DNA of 64,000 nt from Pyricularia pennisetigena (Eukaryota; Ascomycota; Sordariomycetes; Magnaporthales; Pyriculariaceae). The notes under the pieces are model-generated. The model saw nothing but the letters and a program-made list of their open reading frames with translations, was not told the DNA's origin and searched no databases. Where the stretch lies: NCBI RefSeq assembly GCF_004337985.1, contig NC_043744.1, positions 188,730 to 252,729 on the forward strand, written 5' to 3'. Positions within the stretch are counted from its first letter, which is position 1. Each line of letters opens with the position of its first letter. Shown one piece after another: positions 44,121 to 56,789 of the stretch. The translations under genes were made by a program, and so were the position numbers.

Positions 44121-44575
44121 TGTTACGATTAAGGTATCGGGTAACCTGTTTTTAGGGTAAAATACAGTGGGTTAAAGCAACTGAGCGTTTTAACTGGGTA
44201 ATTGGGGTTTTCAATAATTGGGGTGAAATTATAATCGTTTTTAAGTAAATATTAAGGTTAATTAGAGTTTGATTGCTGCTAAGCAATCCTAAAATCGAAT
44301 CTATTTACATGGTAATGAGCGTGCCTTATATAGACTATGTTCCGAATGTGATTTCCCTTAATTTGTTATAGATCGCAAAAATTACTTCGCCTAATCTGTT
44401 GTAATTTTTTAAAGATTATTAAAATTACCTTTTTGGCGATTACGTGGCGTTACGTGACTTTTCCCTTAGGTAATCGATGTTCTGTTGTCGGCGATTTCTT
44501 TGGGCGAGTGTCGTTAGGAGGGGTGTGACCCCGCCTGGCCTCATTGGTACCGACCCATCTTGTCTGGTCGTAACA
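44121..44575 (-). repeat. GypB 5' LTR
   Basis: 455 bp, paired with 37323-37777 and ending GTCGTAACA before GTTAC. The sequence just inside (44120 downward) shows no recognisable tRNA primer site. Confidence 0.92.
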
Positions 44576-44580
44576 GTTAC

Positions 44581-45940
44581 ATGCTCAATAGCGCATATAA
44601 TGAACAGCCCCTCTCTTTTGCTATTACCCACATGAAGTTGGAAAAGAAAAATACATAAAAAAAATAAACCCTTTGAAAAAAAATAAAAAAAAATCCCCCT
44701 TATACCCTAACCCGTCTCGAACTCCAAATATAAACCCCTTGAATAACTAAGCCCTCTATACTAACCTATGACCCCCGAAATGGGTGAACCCCCGGATTCG
44801 AGCCCCCGATCTACAGAATATTAACCCACGGAATTAACTACTAGGCCAGGTAATTAATTTGGTTCTTCGTTGGTAATAGTCCAAGCTAGGCATATTATAT
44901 AAGGCATTTCGAATTCGTAAATCACCTAAAACGCGAGTTTTCCAATTCCGATTTAACATTGGGTATAGGTTCGGTAATTTTAAGTATATGGTCGGAAAAA
45001 GTTGCTTATTAATCAATCTATACAGGGTGGATTCAGGTAGAACGGTCGGTATTGAGTTCACAAAAATCCAATAGTGCAAATAAAGGAAATATAATGGAAG
45101 ATTGGCTACCGAATGAATTAAATACCCTAAAATTCAGTAGGTAGAAACTAACCTTATAGTAGTTTAACCCCTCTAAACTTTAAAAAGACCTTGTAAATTG
45201 GAAGCGCTAGGGGTTTCATTAGGTTATTAGCGGGTTTTTGCTCGGAATCCAGGTATTTTAGGGTTATTAATGCTTTATAACTAATTCCCATACGTAATAA
45301 AATTTTAATAACGTATATTCAACACGTTGGTGGTGCGTAGGGCTATATGCGTTAATTATAAAGCCTGTATTATTTCCACACATTGCGATATGGCCTTTTA
45401 CAAGGAGTTCAACTTGTATAAATAGGCTTTCAAGCCATTGTGCTTCACGCACGGCTTCCGCTAAAGTATCAGTTTCGGTTTTCAAAGTGTTTAAAACTAT
45501 AACATTAACTTTTTTGCATTTTTAGATTATAAGGCCCCCAAAAAGGGTATATAAATGGCCGTAAGTGGATTTTAAATGTTCCTTAGACCCGGTAAAGTCG
45601 CTATTAATAAAACCCAACAATTTAAAGCCCTGAAAGCCCATTATTAAAAAATGAAATAATAATTAAGCTTTAAATATTTTATTTTCGTAATAAATTGGTA
45701 AGGATTTATTACCCGCTAAATATTGTAAAAGGTTTCCAGTTGCCGTTAAATGGATTGTAATAGTTTTTATTCAAAATCGTGAAAGTTATTAAATCGCAAA
45801 ATGGATATCCAAGCGCGTTAATAGCATTAAATACATTAAGGTGCCGATACTACGTTATAATAATTTGGTTTCCAGCGTATTTACGGCTTTACCCCCATTA
45901 TATATTAATATACCCGGTTATAAAAGAAAAAATGTAGGTT
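44581..45940 (-). mobile_element. Copia #3b, 3' end with RNase H and part of RT
   Basis: From left: LTR end (44581-44606), polypurine tract, the tRNA-like segment (about 44757-44850), the 3' untranslated part with an open 45079-44834 frame conserved in copia #1 and #2, RNase H (45485-45267: AEAVREAQWLESLFIQVELL, GNNTGFIINAYSPTHHQR) and the RT end. It is cut at 45940 by GypA #3. It cannot be simply rejoined with #3a, because the two halves lie in the wrong order. Confidence 0.82.
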
Positions 45941-46958
45941 TGTTACAGGGTAAGCCAACGGCCTAGGGACCGTTAAATATCCTTATTGGTATTATTACTA
46001 ACATTGGGGGGGAAAAGGAAGGAAAAGGTGTATGTCCGGGTCATGGTAATATCCTTCCCTTTATATACTATCCCTAACCCGCTTTTATATCCTATTACGT
46101 AATACGTACCTTAGGTACGAATTTATAATATAACCCGCATTCGCCCGTCCTTTATTAGGTATAATCCCCATTTGGAAGTATAAAAATAATATAATAAACG
46201 CGTACCTTGTTCCTAATCCCCATCCCGTTATCGCCGCGGTTCCAATATAATGTATTTTAAGCGTCGGTACCTATTATAGCCCACCCGTCCATCATTTTGG
46301 ACGGTGTAAATCCGTAATCGGGTTTTACCCGTCTGTTTTTGGCCGCGGTTATATCGCGGGTCCTTTATCCTATTTTCGGTTTGCGGGCGGTTATCGCGGT
46401 TTACCTTCCCCTTATTTTGGGCGGTATAAATCCATGGTGCGGTTTTACCCTCCTATTTTTAGCTGTAATGGTATCGTGGTTTTTTTATCGTGCCTACCGT
46501 TTATAGGTAGTTATCGCGGTTTATTTTCCTTTTACATTGGGCGGTATAGGCTTATTTATCCATTAATACAATTTATTTCCCGTAATAATAGCGGTTTTTA
46601 CCTTTCGTATTTCTCCCGCGTTATCGTCCTAATCCCTTTTATTTTCCAATTTTTCTTCGACCAAAACTTTTTTTGTATTTTTATTTTTTTTCGTCCCCGT
46701 TTCCTCCTTTTTTCGCTATTTTATCGATTTTTTCCCGTTTTTCATCGCTCCGTTTCCCGTTCGTATTACCTTTATTTTGTCCATCCTCGTTTCCTATTCG
46801 TTCTTATTTATTATTTATATCGTTATTTATCGTTACCAATTCGCCGTTACTATATCCCGGGTTTTTATTTTTTTTAATCGCGTCGCAAATAGCGCTTAAA
46901 TAAGCTAATACCGGTGGTGGAAATGGCCGGCCTCCCCACCGTAATGGATAATTGCTTT
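45941..46958 (-). mobile_element. GypA #3, truncated 3' end
   Basis: It has a complete LTR (45941-46130, TGTTACAGGG...TTATAATA) followed by the 3' internal region with two 120-bp repeat units (anchors 46302, 46422, 46542) and the low-complexity stretch equivalent to 23280-23610. It ends abruptly at GGAAATGGCCGGCCTCCCCACC (within 46917-46941) plus a few bases, where unique sequence begins. The rest of the element is missing. Confidence 0.85.
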
Positions 46959-47487
46959 CTGTGAGGAGGTTACGAGATAGAATAAGCTTAATCTTGAACG
47001 CGGGGAAAGTTGAATCACGTATAAGGCTAATGGAACGTTGAAATGGCAGATAACCGTCTGCTAGCGGGTAATAGAAATGATATATTGTTGCACAATCGAT
47101 TCGTTAAATCGTTGAATCTATAAAGGTATGAAGGTGATAAATCCAAGGCTAAATTGTGAATTACGTGTTCGAATCCATAGGTGCAGATCTTCGATCCGGA
47201 TGTCCGGAATGCGGGGTCACGTCACATGATTTGGCCTTATTCATGTGACTGACCTGCCGAGCTATTGAGCCTAGCGGCCCATTAAGCCTAACGGCCTATT
47301 GTGCTTATGCATGCACAGAAAATCTGCGACCACAACGGGATTCGAACCCACGCACTTCAACAACGTATATATGATAAAGATTATGGTACGTGCATTATAC
47401 CACTAAACTAGATTATATATGACGTTTTTGTTTTGTTGTTGAATTTATGAACAAAGACGTGATATATAAAGCTTTGTGTATATAAAC
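46959..47487. other. Unique, less AT-rich island
   Basis: The sequence has no other copy in the window and lacks the RIP look: it has normal CA and TG, for example around CATGATTTGGCC and ATGCATGCACAG. Short repeated phrases (GCCTAGCGGCCCATTAAG / GCCTAACGGCC) are seen. It includes a tRNA-like segment. No coding frame over 60 codons is present. Confidence 0.6.
47324..47417 (-). tRNA. tRNA-like sequence with intron, probably pseudogene
   Basis: On the - strand, TAGTTTAGTGGTATAATGC (A-box) is followed by an anticodon-like arm (TGCAC pairing with GTGCG) with a long AT-rich insert, then GTGGGTTCGAATCCCGT (B-box and T-arm) and TGTGGTCGCA. The acceptor strands do not pair, and there is no room for a variable loop. 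The anticodon cannot be assigned safely. It could be a decayed tRNA gene or a tRNA-derived SINE head. Confidence 0.45.
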
Positions 47488-47614
47488 GCGTATACGTTTT
47501 ATTTGTTATTTATTTATTTATTCGATGCAAGGTGACTAATAGAATTAGCCCGTGCTAGCCGTTATAAAATAATGCAGGGTAGCTAATATAATTAGCCCTG
47601 CGCTAGCCATGTTC
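47488..47614 (+). repeat. 127-bp inverted repeat, left arm
   Basis: Matches 62181-62307 in inverted orientation with few differences (CGCGTATACG... to ...GCTAGCCATGTTC). Two inner stretches are themselves near-palindromes, of the form CAGGG...CTAAT...ATTAG.CCCTG. The arms bound the truncated copia #2. Confidence 0.88.
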
Positions 47615-48850
47615 AAATGTTGCAGGAATTGCGATTCAAAATCAGCGAATGGGGTTTCACCTTATACCGAGTTTAAAACCCACCCTGCACTTACGAGTCA
47701 GCTACCCTGTACCGGGTTGAAATTTTCACCAAATTAGCAAATTAATGCGAACCCAGAAATGGTTTGTATGGAAATGAGCGTGTTTTTTCAACAACGTATA
47801 CAAAATAATTTTTCGGAAATCGTGTGCGGCACCGGAACTTTTTACGGGGTGCGGACCCCCACTTCGATGTCGGAAAATATATAAGGGAAATAAAGCAAAA
47901 TTTCCCCCACCAATAAATTAAATTTATCAATCCCAAAATTAGTAAATTTAATATATATAAACCCTATAATTACAGGTTTTTATACCGTAATTAGCACCAC
48001 GCCGCATTTAAACTAATGCCTAACCCCCTATTAGCAATTTATATTGTTAATAGGTTCTAAGCCCGGAAAGGTTTTAGCTTGTGCATTAAAATGTATTTTG
48101 CATCGCTGGAAAGCCTGAAATTTAGGTTTTATTTTGGTTATTGTCGCATTTTTACATCACGTATATTGACGAAAATATTGCTGTTTTTATACAAAATTGT
48201 TGGTTTTAAACGCTAATTCAGCACCTAACCCCCTATAGTTACAATAGGGATCGCTAAAAATTAACGTTCGATTTAAGCCCTTTTAAATACTGCAACGATC
48301 GCATGCATTGCAAATCCAAAATTTTTGGTATGGTTTTTATAAATCGTGCACGCTATTATAATTGGTTTAAAATTTCAATAGGGTTTACGCTAGCGAATCA
48401 GGGCCAAAAGCCCCTGTATTCGTTCGTTAATAACCCATTAAATCCTAATGCGCTTAATAGGGTTTACAATAACCTATAAACCCATTAACGGAATAACATT
48501 AATGGTTAATTTACCCTGCACAATACCCTGCAATTTACCCTGCACAATACTTTGCAATTTGCCCTACACCCATTCAACGAATTAAATTCGTTACGTGAAT
48601 TTCATTTGGTACAAATACCAGGGCACCCATTAATGGGGGATTTTAGGGATTCCAACCCTGTATTTTAATGGATTTTAACCATTAAAAATAGCAATAAACC
48701 CTATAAATGGCAATTATAGGCCTATACCCGTTAAAGGGTAAACGGTATAGCAAATCCTAAGTTAAATAGGGTAATTACCCTAAAGTAATTAGGTTCATTA
48801 ATTATAACTATAAATTAACGAATTGGAGTATTAATTTAAACTGTTTTATA

Positions 48851-49880
48851 ATGGAAAACAGCCCTATATCGGGCCTTCCAGGCCCAATTCCAACAGATAG
48901 GGGGCCTAAACCCAACCCAAACGAAATTTCAACCGCTAAATTACAGGCCCAAAACCTGCAATTAAAAGCGTTAATTATGCAAATGGATTAATTTTAAAGG
49001 ATAATTTAACAATTAACTGCCCTATTAACCCTAAAAAGCGGTAATTCCATTAATTTTAATGGTAATTCGGAAAGCAAACCCGTTACTGCACCCCCTGATC
49101 CACTTGGTAACCTAATTTCAGGTGACGGGATAGGTAAAAAACTATTGAAACGGGTATTTTCCTTCCCCGAAAATTGTAAATTAGTAGGGGTTAGCAATTA
49201 CAATTTATGGAAACAGGCGTTAATAATACAATTTAAGGTTATAAAAGCAGCGGAATTTATTTCCAACCCTGAAATTGGTTATACCCTACCGGAACACGAA
49301 TAAGTAATCCTATTATTATTTATAAAAAACAATTTAACTAAAAAACCTCTAAAATCCATTGTATGGTATTCCAGCCCCGTAACGGTTTATAAAACCCTGG
49401 AAAATAGCTATTCCGTTGCACCCGAAATTAGTCGAGATTCACTATATCGGGAATTCCACGTCTTAAATTTTTCGAAATTAAAAAGAACAATACCTAAATT
49501 TAACAGCCGTTTTAATTTATTAGTAACTAAATTAGCAAATACCAACGTGCAAATTAACCCCGTAAACGTACGAAATTAATACCTATGGGCCCTGGAAGGA
49601 ATATTCCCTATTTGGACCGAACGCCAACGTAATACCCAACGGGTTTTGCAGGCAATAGGCCAAAATTCGGAAAAGTTAAATTTGCAATATTTTATGGCGG
49701 ACCTTATATCCGAAAATTCGATTTCAGGTTTTACAACGGCTAAAACCGTCAATTATAGGTTTTAAAACAAAAAAAAGGGTGAAAAAATTGCTAAAAAAAG
49801 CGCTCAAGAGGAAAATAATGGACAGGAAAACACCTTTAAATTACGGAAAAAAAGTAAAAACTCTAATTCGATTTCTGTTT
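48851..49880 (+). pseudogene. gag: Copia #2 gag
   Basis: The ATG at 48851 opens MENSPISGLPGPIPTDRG. The central part reads RVFSFPENCKLVGVSNYNLW, better kept than in copia #1. A Lys-rich tail lies at about 49770-49860. Stops fit RIP. Confidence 0.72.
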
Positions 49881-50159
49881 TTGCAAAAAATACTAAATCC
49901 TCCTCCAGCGAATTAACCGTGGGAACGTCCATAATTTTTATGGATTTCGAATTATTTACGGGTTTGATTCCAGGTAACGTTAACGAAAGCGCAGCGTATA
50001 ACGCCCTGGAATAGGAGGTTGATTCCGCTATTAGCAGAATTATAAAATTACGTTCGGATTCGGATTCGGAAACCAATACCGGTAAAACGTTAAAATTACA
50101 GGTTTTAGCAGCTAATTTTAGGGTTAAAACGAAGTTTGGACGCGACGTTAATGGGACCC

Positions 50160-50480
50160 CTAAACCATAAAAGCTAGGTTACCTTATCCTGTACGATATA
50201 AGTAATACGCACTATACTTTTGCAAATAAGCAATTTTTTACCGATTATACCCCCGGTTTTACAGTCGAAATCGGTACAGGAGGTAGCCGTATTAGGCCTG
50301 TAGGTACCGGAGCTGTAAAAATACAAGTCCGTTACGGCTAAAAGGTTAATAAATTTAGAAAAGTTACGTTAAATAACGTTTTGTATATCACCTCGTGTGG
50401 AATAAATATCGTTAATGGTTTCATACATTATAATAAAGGGGGGGTATTATCAAAAAATACACTGTACAATAAGGATCGCA
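50160..50480 (+). pseudogene. Copia #2 protease
   Basis: LGYLILYDISNTHYTFANKQ (the DTG is now DIS), then GTGGSRIRPVGTGAVKIQVR, and NVLYITSCGINIVNG. It matches copia #1 at 8930-9256. Confidence 0.72.
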
Positions 50481-50650
50481 AAACGTGGGGACGCCTAAAT
50501 ACCGTTAAATATTCGTTTTATTTGAAGGTTAAAAGGTGCGATATCCTTATTCGAAATAAAGTTATTTCGAATTACACCTGTATAATAGGTAAATATAGCA
50601 CCGCTTTTAGCATGGCCTAACAGGGGGTTGTAAAAGGCTACGCAGCCCCG

Positions 50651-51960
50651 TTGGAAATAAAACTAAATAATATAAACCCCGAAAATTACGAAGACTATAA
50701 AATTTACACCGATTCGGAACCGGAAAAAAATACGGTAACGGAAAAGCTAAATCCCGAACAAAATACGGAAATAACCGTAAATTCACCTGTAACGCAGAAA
50801 CTTAGCGGTAAAAGCCCTGAAAATCCACGTGGGAATGGGCCCCGTAGGCCCGGCACACCGTTAGGTAACCTTTTTATGCAACCTAATATTAAAGGGATTA
50901 TTTCCGAAAAAAAGGGGGTTTCCTACATAAAAAATCCGTTGTTAAAACCTTTTTTGTTATCGGATTTGAAGCAGGCCCCTGTAAATTACCTCTCTTTAAG
51001 CCTAAAACGGATTACGGACGGTTAATTAACCCCTGAAAAAAACGGAATTACAGGTAATTGTAATAAAATCCAGGCTTAAAAAACCCTGTTATTGCACAGG
51101 CGTTTGGGGCATATAAGGTTATTATTGCTAAAGAAAACCACTAAAATTATAAAGAATTTACCTAATTTCGACAAGATTAGGGCAATTACCTATATTACTT
51201 ATATTAAAGCCATTTTTATTAGGCGTACAAATAAAATCGCACTCCCTGTACCCTTTAATATTTTCGATTTTATAAAAGGTAATACAATAATTTTTAAATT
51301 TAATCTCTACAATAGAAAACCCGTATTTTGTTATTAGTGGACCGAAAATCACGTTTTCGATGGTTTATCCCATTGAAAAATAAAGCCGGATTTACGGTTT
51401 TAATGGCTATTAAAGGCTTTTTTAAGGTTTTAAAAGCTACGTACGGGCGTTACCCCCTAAATTCTCATTTCGATGGGGGTTACGAGGTTAATACAAACTT
51501 TTAAAATTGGTTTACAAATAAAGGTGTTAATTTTAGCATTTCGGATTTTTATAACCACGGCCAAAACGGATTAACGGAACGGTCCGTTAGGGTTATTTTG
51601 GATAAATTTCGGTTTACCATTATAACGGCAGCTTTACCATTATATTTATAATATTATTTATTATTTACCGTAATTAATTTAATTAATCGTACAGGGGTAA
51701 TTGATAGGGATTTAACATTTTACGAAGAATTTTATTCCGAATTCTAACCTGGATTACCGCATAAACCCAATTTAGGGCATTTTCGGGCGATTGGTACTGT
51801 ATACCAAGCTATTATACCGCTGGAAAAACGCCAAAAATTTAATAAATTGGCTCCCCGCACCGAAACGGTGAAATTTTTAGCCCATTTATGAAATTCTACA
51901 GCGTTGGTTTACGCACCCGCTAGCCGGGCCGTATATAAAACCTTTACCGTAAAATTATAA
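50651..51960 (+). pseudogene. Copia #2 linker and integrase
   Basis: The linker (50651-51025) is open for 124 codons. The integrase starts at HRRLGHIRLLLLKKTTKIIK (51092, zinc motif intact) and continues through a stop and WTENHVFDG-type sequence to FDGGYEVN and NGLTERSVRVILDKF. The first catalytic Asp position has been disrupted by a frame change. Confidence 0.75.
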
Positions 51961-51980
51961 AGGGTATAACCGCTGAAGAT

Positions 51981-53520
51981 TTGGCTATTCCAGGGGAAAC
52001 ACTTCAAATTTTAAAGGGGGAAAATACAAATTTGAAGGGGGATTTTAATTTTCAATTTGGAAACGAAATAAACAGCGTTCCAACGGATAATTATCCCCTA
52101 AAAACCCCTGAAAATATAGGGTATTTACCACCGGTGACAGGGCAATCACCACCCGTTACAAGGTATTTAAACCCTGAAAGTATAATGCCCGCCAGGTTTG
52201 TACAACCTACCGTTCGCCACCCAAAATTTATAACGGTAGCGGTAACTAATCCAATACTTAAAATAACGAAAATTCCGGTGTTTTCAACACCTAAAATACA
52301 AAATATGGACTTAGATTTGCAATTCGAAAACCCCGATTTAATGGATACAAATTACGTGTATTATTTTTATTTTCAAGCCAAAAAGAAGATCAAGAAAAAG
52401 CCCACTAAAAATGGTGAATCAAATAGTTATTAATAGGCTTTTAATAAACCTTCAAATACTAAAAAGTTAGCTGTTTTAACGTTTAAATTCGACCAAATCG
52501 CTATCGCAAAAACCATTGGTTTTATCCCAAAAATTAGAATGCCTATAGGCCGTAAATTCGTTTTTACCCGGCCGGTATTTAAATTAAAAAAAGATAAAAA
52601 TAATAAATTTATAAAATACAAAGCTGGGTTTGTTGTAAGGGGTGTTTTATAGGTTAAAAACCTAAATTATATCGAAATTTTTGCTAACATTAATATACCA
52701 TTTACCTGACGTATATTATTGATTGTAACTAATGCACAAAATTGGGAAATAAAACAAATTGATTTTATCGGTGCGTTTTTAAATAATAACCTTACCCACG
52801 TAAATATATAATTGCAAATTCCAAACGGTTTTAACGAATGGGCAAAAAATTGTAATTTTACCACCGCTAAAGTTTTAGTGGAAATGGGTTATAACCCGAA
52901 AAAATAGCAGGTTATACAATTGGAAAAGGCGTTATATGGCTTGAAATATGGTCCAAAAAAATGGCAAAACAAATTCAAAACCCTATTTTTCAAAAAAGGT
53001 TTTAAACCATTAATTTCTAATCCCGCTGTTTTTTGTAACGTTAAATCCAAACATTTTATCATTACCTTTGTAAACGATTACATGCTAATAAATCCTAAAT
53101 TGCAATATATTTAGAATTTAAAAACCCGTTTTAATAAGGTATACGCGTTGTAAAACAGGGGCCCTATAGCCTATTTTTTAGGCGTTTAAATTATAAAAAA
53201 TATGTTTAAACGCCTATTTTGGCTCCATTAAAGTTAATATATAAAGGAAGTATCAACAACGTTTGGATTAATTGATTGCAAACCTATATTTGTTCCTTTA
53301 CAACCGGGTGTGCTAAAATATAGAGGGGGTAAACCCGCAAATGCGTTGGAAGTTAAATTATTATAACGTATTATCGGTACCTTTATATATTTAATGCTAT
53401 TAACGCGCCCGGATATTGGTTTTACGGTTTAATAGCTTTTACGTTTTTTAGTAAAAATAACTACAATCCATTTAACGGTAATTAACAACCTATTCCGTTA
53501 TTTAACGGGTATTAAATCCT
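51981..53520 (+). pseudogene. Copia #2 integrase-RT linker and reverse transcriptase
   Basis: 51981-52433 is an open Pro-rich linker of 150 codons. RT landmarks follow: GRKFVFTRPVFKLKKD, GVL.VKNLNYIEIF, LQIPNGFNEWAKN, LEKALYGLKYGPKKWQNKF and an active site FVND (FIITFVNDYMLIN, about 53070). The frame is broken repeatedly. Confidence 0.78.
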
Positions 53521-53589
53521 TATTTATTTATTACGGAAATAAAGTATTTTAAGCCGAATTACCACCAAATTTATTAATAAGGGGTTTTT

Positions 53590-53885
53590 AAAGCCTAAAA
53601 TTACAGGGTTTTAGTAATAGCAATTTTGCCGGGGTTAGGGAAACTTTAAAATCCATTTACGGATATATGTATACCTTATTCGGGGGCCTTATAACGTGGA
53701 AATGTAAAAAGGCTAATATTATAGTTTTAAATATTCCAAAAACCGAAAGCGATACCTTAGCGGAAACCCTGCGTGAAGCACAATAGTTTATAAACCTATT
53801 TATAAAGATGGGACTACCTGTAAAAAGCCCTATTGCAATATTTGGAAATAATATAAGCTTTACAATTAACGCATATAACCCTACG
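53590..53885 (+). pseudogene. Copia #2 RNase H, split by GypA #2
   Basis: GYMYTLFGGLITWKCKKANI, a degenerate ETLREAQ segment, then NNISFTINAYNPT at the GypA insertion point. The downstream THH.RTKYTLLKFYYV part lies at 61556-61610. Confidence 0.78.
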
Positions 53886-54073
53886 TGTTATAGGGTAAGC
53901 CAACGGCCTTAAGACCGTTAAATATCCTTATTGGTATTATTACTAACGCTGGGGGAAAAGGGAGGAAAAGGTGTATGTCCGGGTCGTGGTAATATCCTCC
54001 CCTTTATATATTATCCCTGACCCGCTTTTATATTTTATTACGTAATACGTGCCTTAGGCACGAATCCATAATA
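53886..54073 (-). repeat. GypA #2 3' LTR
   Basis: 188 bp; on the + strand it starts TGTTATAGGGTAAGCC and ends CCATAATA. Confidence 0.92.
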
Positions 54074-54180
54074 TAACCCGCATTCGCCCGTCTTTCGTCG
54101 GGTGTAATCCCTATTTGGAAACATAAGGGCAATCCAACGGGCGCGTGTCCTAATATAGCCTACCCGTCCATTATTCCGGG

Positions 54181-54660
54181 CGGTATAGGCCCGTGGTCGG
54201 GTTTTACCCTCCTATTTTCGGCCGTGGTTATATTACGGGTTTTTTATCCCCGGTTCCGTTTACGGGCGGTTATCGTGGTTCGCCTTTTCCTAATTTTGGT
54301 TGGTATAAATCCGTGGTCGAATTTTGTCCTCCCGCCTTTAATTACGGTTATATTGTAGCTTTTTTATCGTATTTGCCGTTTGCGGGTGTTTATCGCGGTT
54401 CGCCTTCCTTTTATTTTGGGCGGTGTAAAACCGTGGTCGGGTTTTACCTTCCTGCCTTTGGTTACGGTAATATCGCGGTTTTTTTATTATATTTACCGTT
54501 TGCGGGTATTTATCGCGGTTTACCTTTTTTCTGTTCTGGGCGGTGTAAAACCGTAATCGGGTTTTACTTTCCTGCCTTTGGTTGCGGTAATATCGCGGTT
54601 TTTTTATCGTATTTACCGTTTGCGGGTGTTTATCGCGGTTCACCTTCCTTTTATTTTAAG
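54181..54660 (-). repeat. GypA #2 120-bp tandem repeat
   Basis: Anchors at 54181, 54301, 54421, 54541 and 54661, period exactly 120 bp. In the element's sense direction 54643-54338 is open: MNRDKHPQTVNTIKKPRYY, with KTRLRFYTAQNRKK between units. In the other direction 54193-54690 is also open for 165 codons. Confidence 0.9.
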
Positions 54661-55090
54661 CGGTATAAATTCGTTTATTTATTGGTATAATTCCTTTCCC
54701 GTGGTGGTTACGGTTTTTATTTTTCGTATTTTTCCGCGTTATCGTCCTGGTCCCTTTTATTTTCCAATTTTTCCTCCATTCGAATCTTTTTCGTCCCTAT
54801 TCCCTCCCTTTTTTGCCACTTTATCGATTTTTCCCGTTTTCCCCTCGCTTTGCTTTTTATTTATATTATTTTTATTTCGGTTAATTTCATTTCCTGCTCG
54901 TTCCTATTTATTATTTATATTATTATTTATCGTTACCGCGTTATTATTATATCCCGGGCCTTTATTTTTTTAATCGCGTTATAAATGGCGTTTGGACAAA
55001 TTAATACCGGTAATGGAAATGGCCGGCCTCCCCACCGTGGTAGTTAATTATTTTCGTCGCACAATAATAACGGCCGTTTATTTATGAATT

Positions 55091-56290
55091 GTGTCGATTA
55101 AATACCTATTGGGTAATATCGCTAATTTATATTCGCAGCGTTTTCGTCGCGCTATCGGTGCCGCGGAGTTCCAAGGTAATTTAAATAACGACGAATATAC
55201 CGTTTCGGAAAATATATTTATTTTTTGCGTTTTTTATGTAAAAACGTTTAAAATTAACGGGGTTTGGGAATATGGCCCTGCCCCCGACGGTATTGGTTAC
55301 CAACGATATCGCGACACCAAAAAATTGCATTATTATTACAGCGAAACCGTTTACGCCTTTAACCCTATCCTCCGCCGCCGTTTACGAAAATTAAAAACCA
55401 CAACCTATAATAGTCGTTATATTGTCCAACTTTTAATTAAAGGCACCGTCGTGGATAGTAAAAAAATCCCTGGCAAAAATACCGTACTGTTTTAAAATTT
55501 TTTCACCGCGTATACTAATTGGGTCCGCGCTTACCAGGACGTACAAAATAAAATGGCGAATTCCGGGGCCGTAACGACTTTTACCAAAACCATTATTTTT
55601 GCTGCTATATCCAATACCCCCTTTCGCAGCGGCGGTAATCGTAACCGTTAATTGGTATAAATTTTCGTACGCGGTTTTATTTATTTGGAGGTGCGTTTAA
55701 CTTTTTTGGTATATAATCATTTTAATAACGTTATTAATTTTTAAAATTTTTCCAGGAACGTAATACGTCGCGCTGTAACAAAAACCTGCAAAAGGCGCGC
55801 CGAAATAATAACGTTTTCGTTATTTTAATTACCGTTTTAACCCTTTCCCCCGCCGTTCCTGTGCACCAGTTTCGCCCCGCGCATTCCCCACGCTTTTTCG
55901 CTTTTATTATTACCACGCCCCGTCGACGTTTCGAAATTCCTTTTTCGCGCTACCCCGTCGCATTTCGTTTTATTTATACCCCGATTCGGTATATATTTAA
56001 TTTTTCGCGTCCCCGTACCCTTATTTCGTCGCGTTTTCGTATTTTTAATCGTAATATAGGTAAAAACCCGTTTTTTGGAAAATCCCGTCGTAAACTTTTT
56101 TTAATCGAAGGTATTGCCCGACGTCGTACCGCTTTATTACGGGAAATTAACCAATTCGCCGAACAGTAGGAATTCCCGGTTTTTAAAAACGACGCGGAAA
56201 ATAATAAAATAAAAAAAAAAACGTCGAAATAAAGGAAAAAAATAAGGAAAAAGGAAACCTGGATAACGAATCGGAAACGTATAATTCGGT
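55091..56290 (+). pseudogene. Antisense reading frame in GypA #2, unknown product
   Basis: 55091-55495 reads MSIKYLLGNIANLYSQRF and TVVDSKKIPGKNTVLF; 55861-56169 reads the Arg-rich stretch and ARRRTALLREINQFAEQ. It matches GypA #1 (- strand 23163-21970) along its length; the two parts have drifted out of phase by an indel between them. Differences are mainly conservative or RIP-type (A to T/V, G to N). Confidence 0.5.
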
Positions 56291-56594
56291 TTTTAATTAA
56301 TATTTTATCGCCGCGCAAAATTATCGTTTCGTTTTATATATATTAATTTTATTTAAAAATTAAATGGGTGGGATACGGCCACGTCGCCCTAAAAATAGGC
56401 GCGGGTTATATAGTCGTCGGTTTATTTTTATTACATTTCGCCCCGGTAAAAAGTTTAATTTTGCGTATTTTTTTTACCGTACGTTTAATTAAATTAATAT
56501 TAATTTTAGGTTTACCGCGTCGTTTTTTTTCCGGGGAATCGTCGATTTTTTAATTAATTGTGGTAAATCCCTGGTTCGGTTGGATATTTAATTG

Positions 56595-56789
56595 TTAACG
56601 TCGTTTTAATATTGGATTATTATTTATTTGGGCCGGCCCCCATTTTGTTTCGAATTCGTCCAATACCCGTATATTTTCCATTATTACCAAATTTTCCCAC
56701 GTAGGTTTATCGTACTTTTTCCATTTCACCAAAACTTTACGTTTACGTTTTCTCCCCATTGCGTTTTTCGCGGTTAGGATTTTTTCCAT
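56595..56789 (-). pseudogene. GypA #2 chromodomain
   Basis: EKILTAKNAMGRKRKRKVLV, KWKKYDKPTWENLVIMENIR and VLDEFETKWGPAQ; it keeps the TWE that GypA #1 has as IWE. Confidence 0.85.

Larger units (their letters stand above)
37323..44575 (-). mobile_element. GypB, full-length Ty3/gypsy chromovirus
   Basis: Two 455-bp LTRs (37323-37777 and 44121-44575) flank gag, RT, RNase H, integrase and chromodomain on the - strand. The TSD is GTTAC (37318-37322 and 44576-44580), inside a copia LTR. It is a different family from GypA. An antisense gene lies between chromodomain and 3' LTR. The LTRs are only moderately RIP-mutated, the left one more than the right. Confidence 0.93.
47615..53885 (+). mobile_element. 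Copia #2, left part
   Basis: A 5'-truncated LTR (47615-48052), primer site GGTTCTAAGCCCGG (48053-48066), gag from ATG 48851, protease, integrase, RT and most of RNase H, all broken by RIP stops. It is interrupted at 53885 (CTACG) by GypA #2 and resumes at 61556. The start of the LTR is replaced by the 127-bp repeat arm. Confidence 0.9.

Noticed and set aside
31752..45940. Copia #3a and #3b as two halves of one element
   Set aside because: Both are on the - strand, but the 5' half lies to the left of the 3' half, the reverse of what a single - strand element would give, and both have their own LTR.
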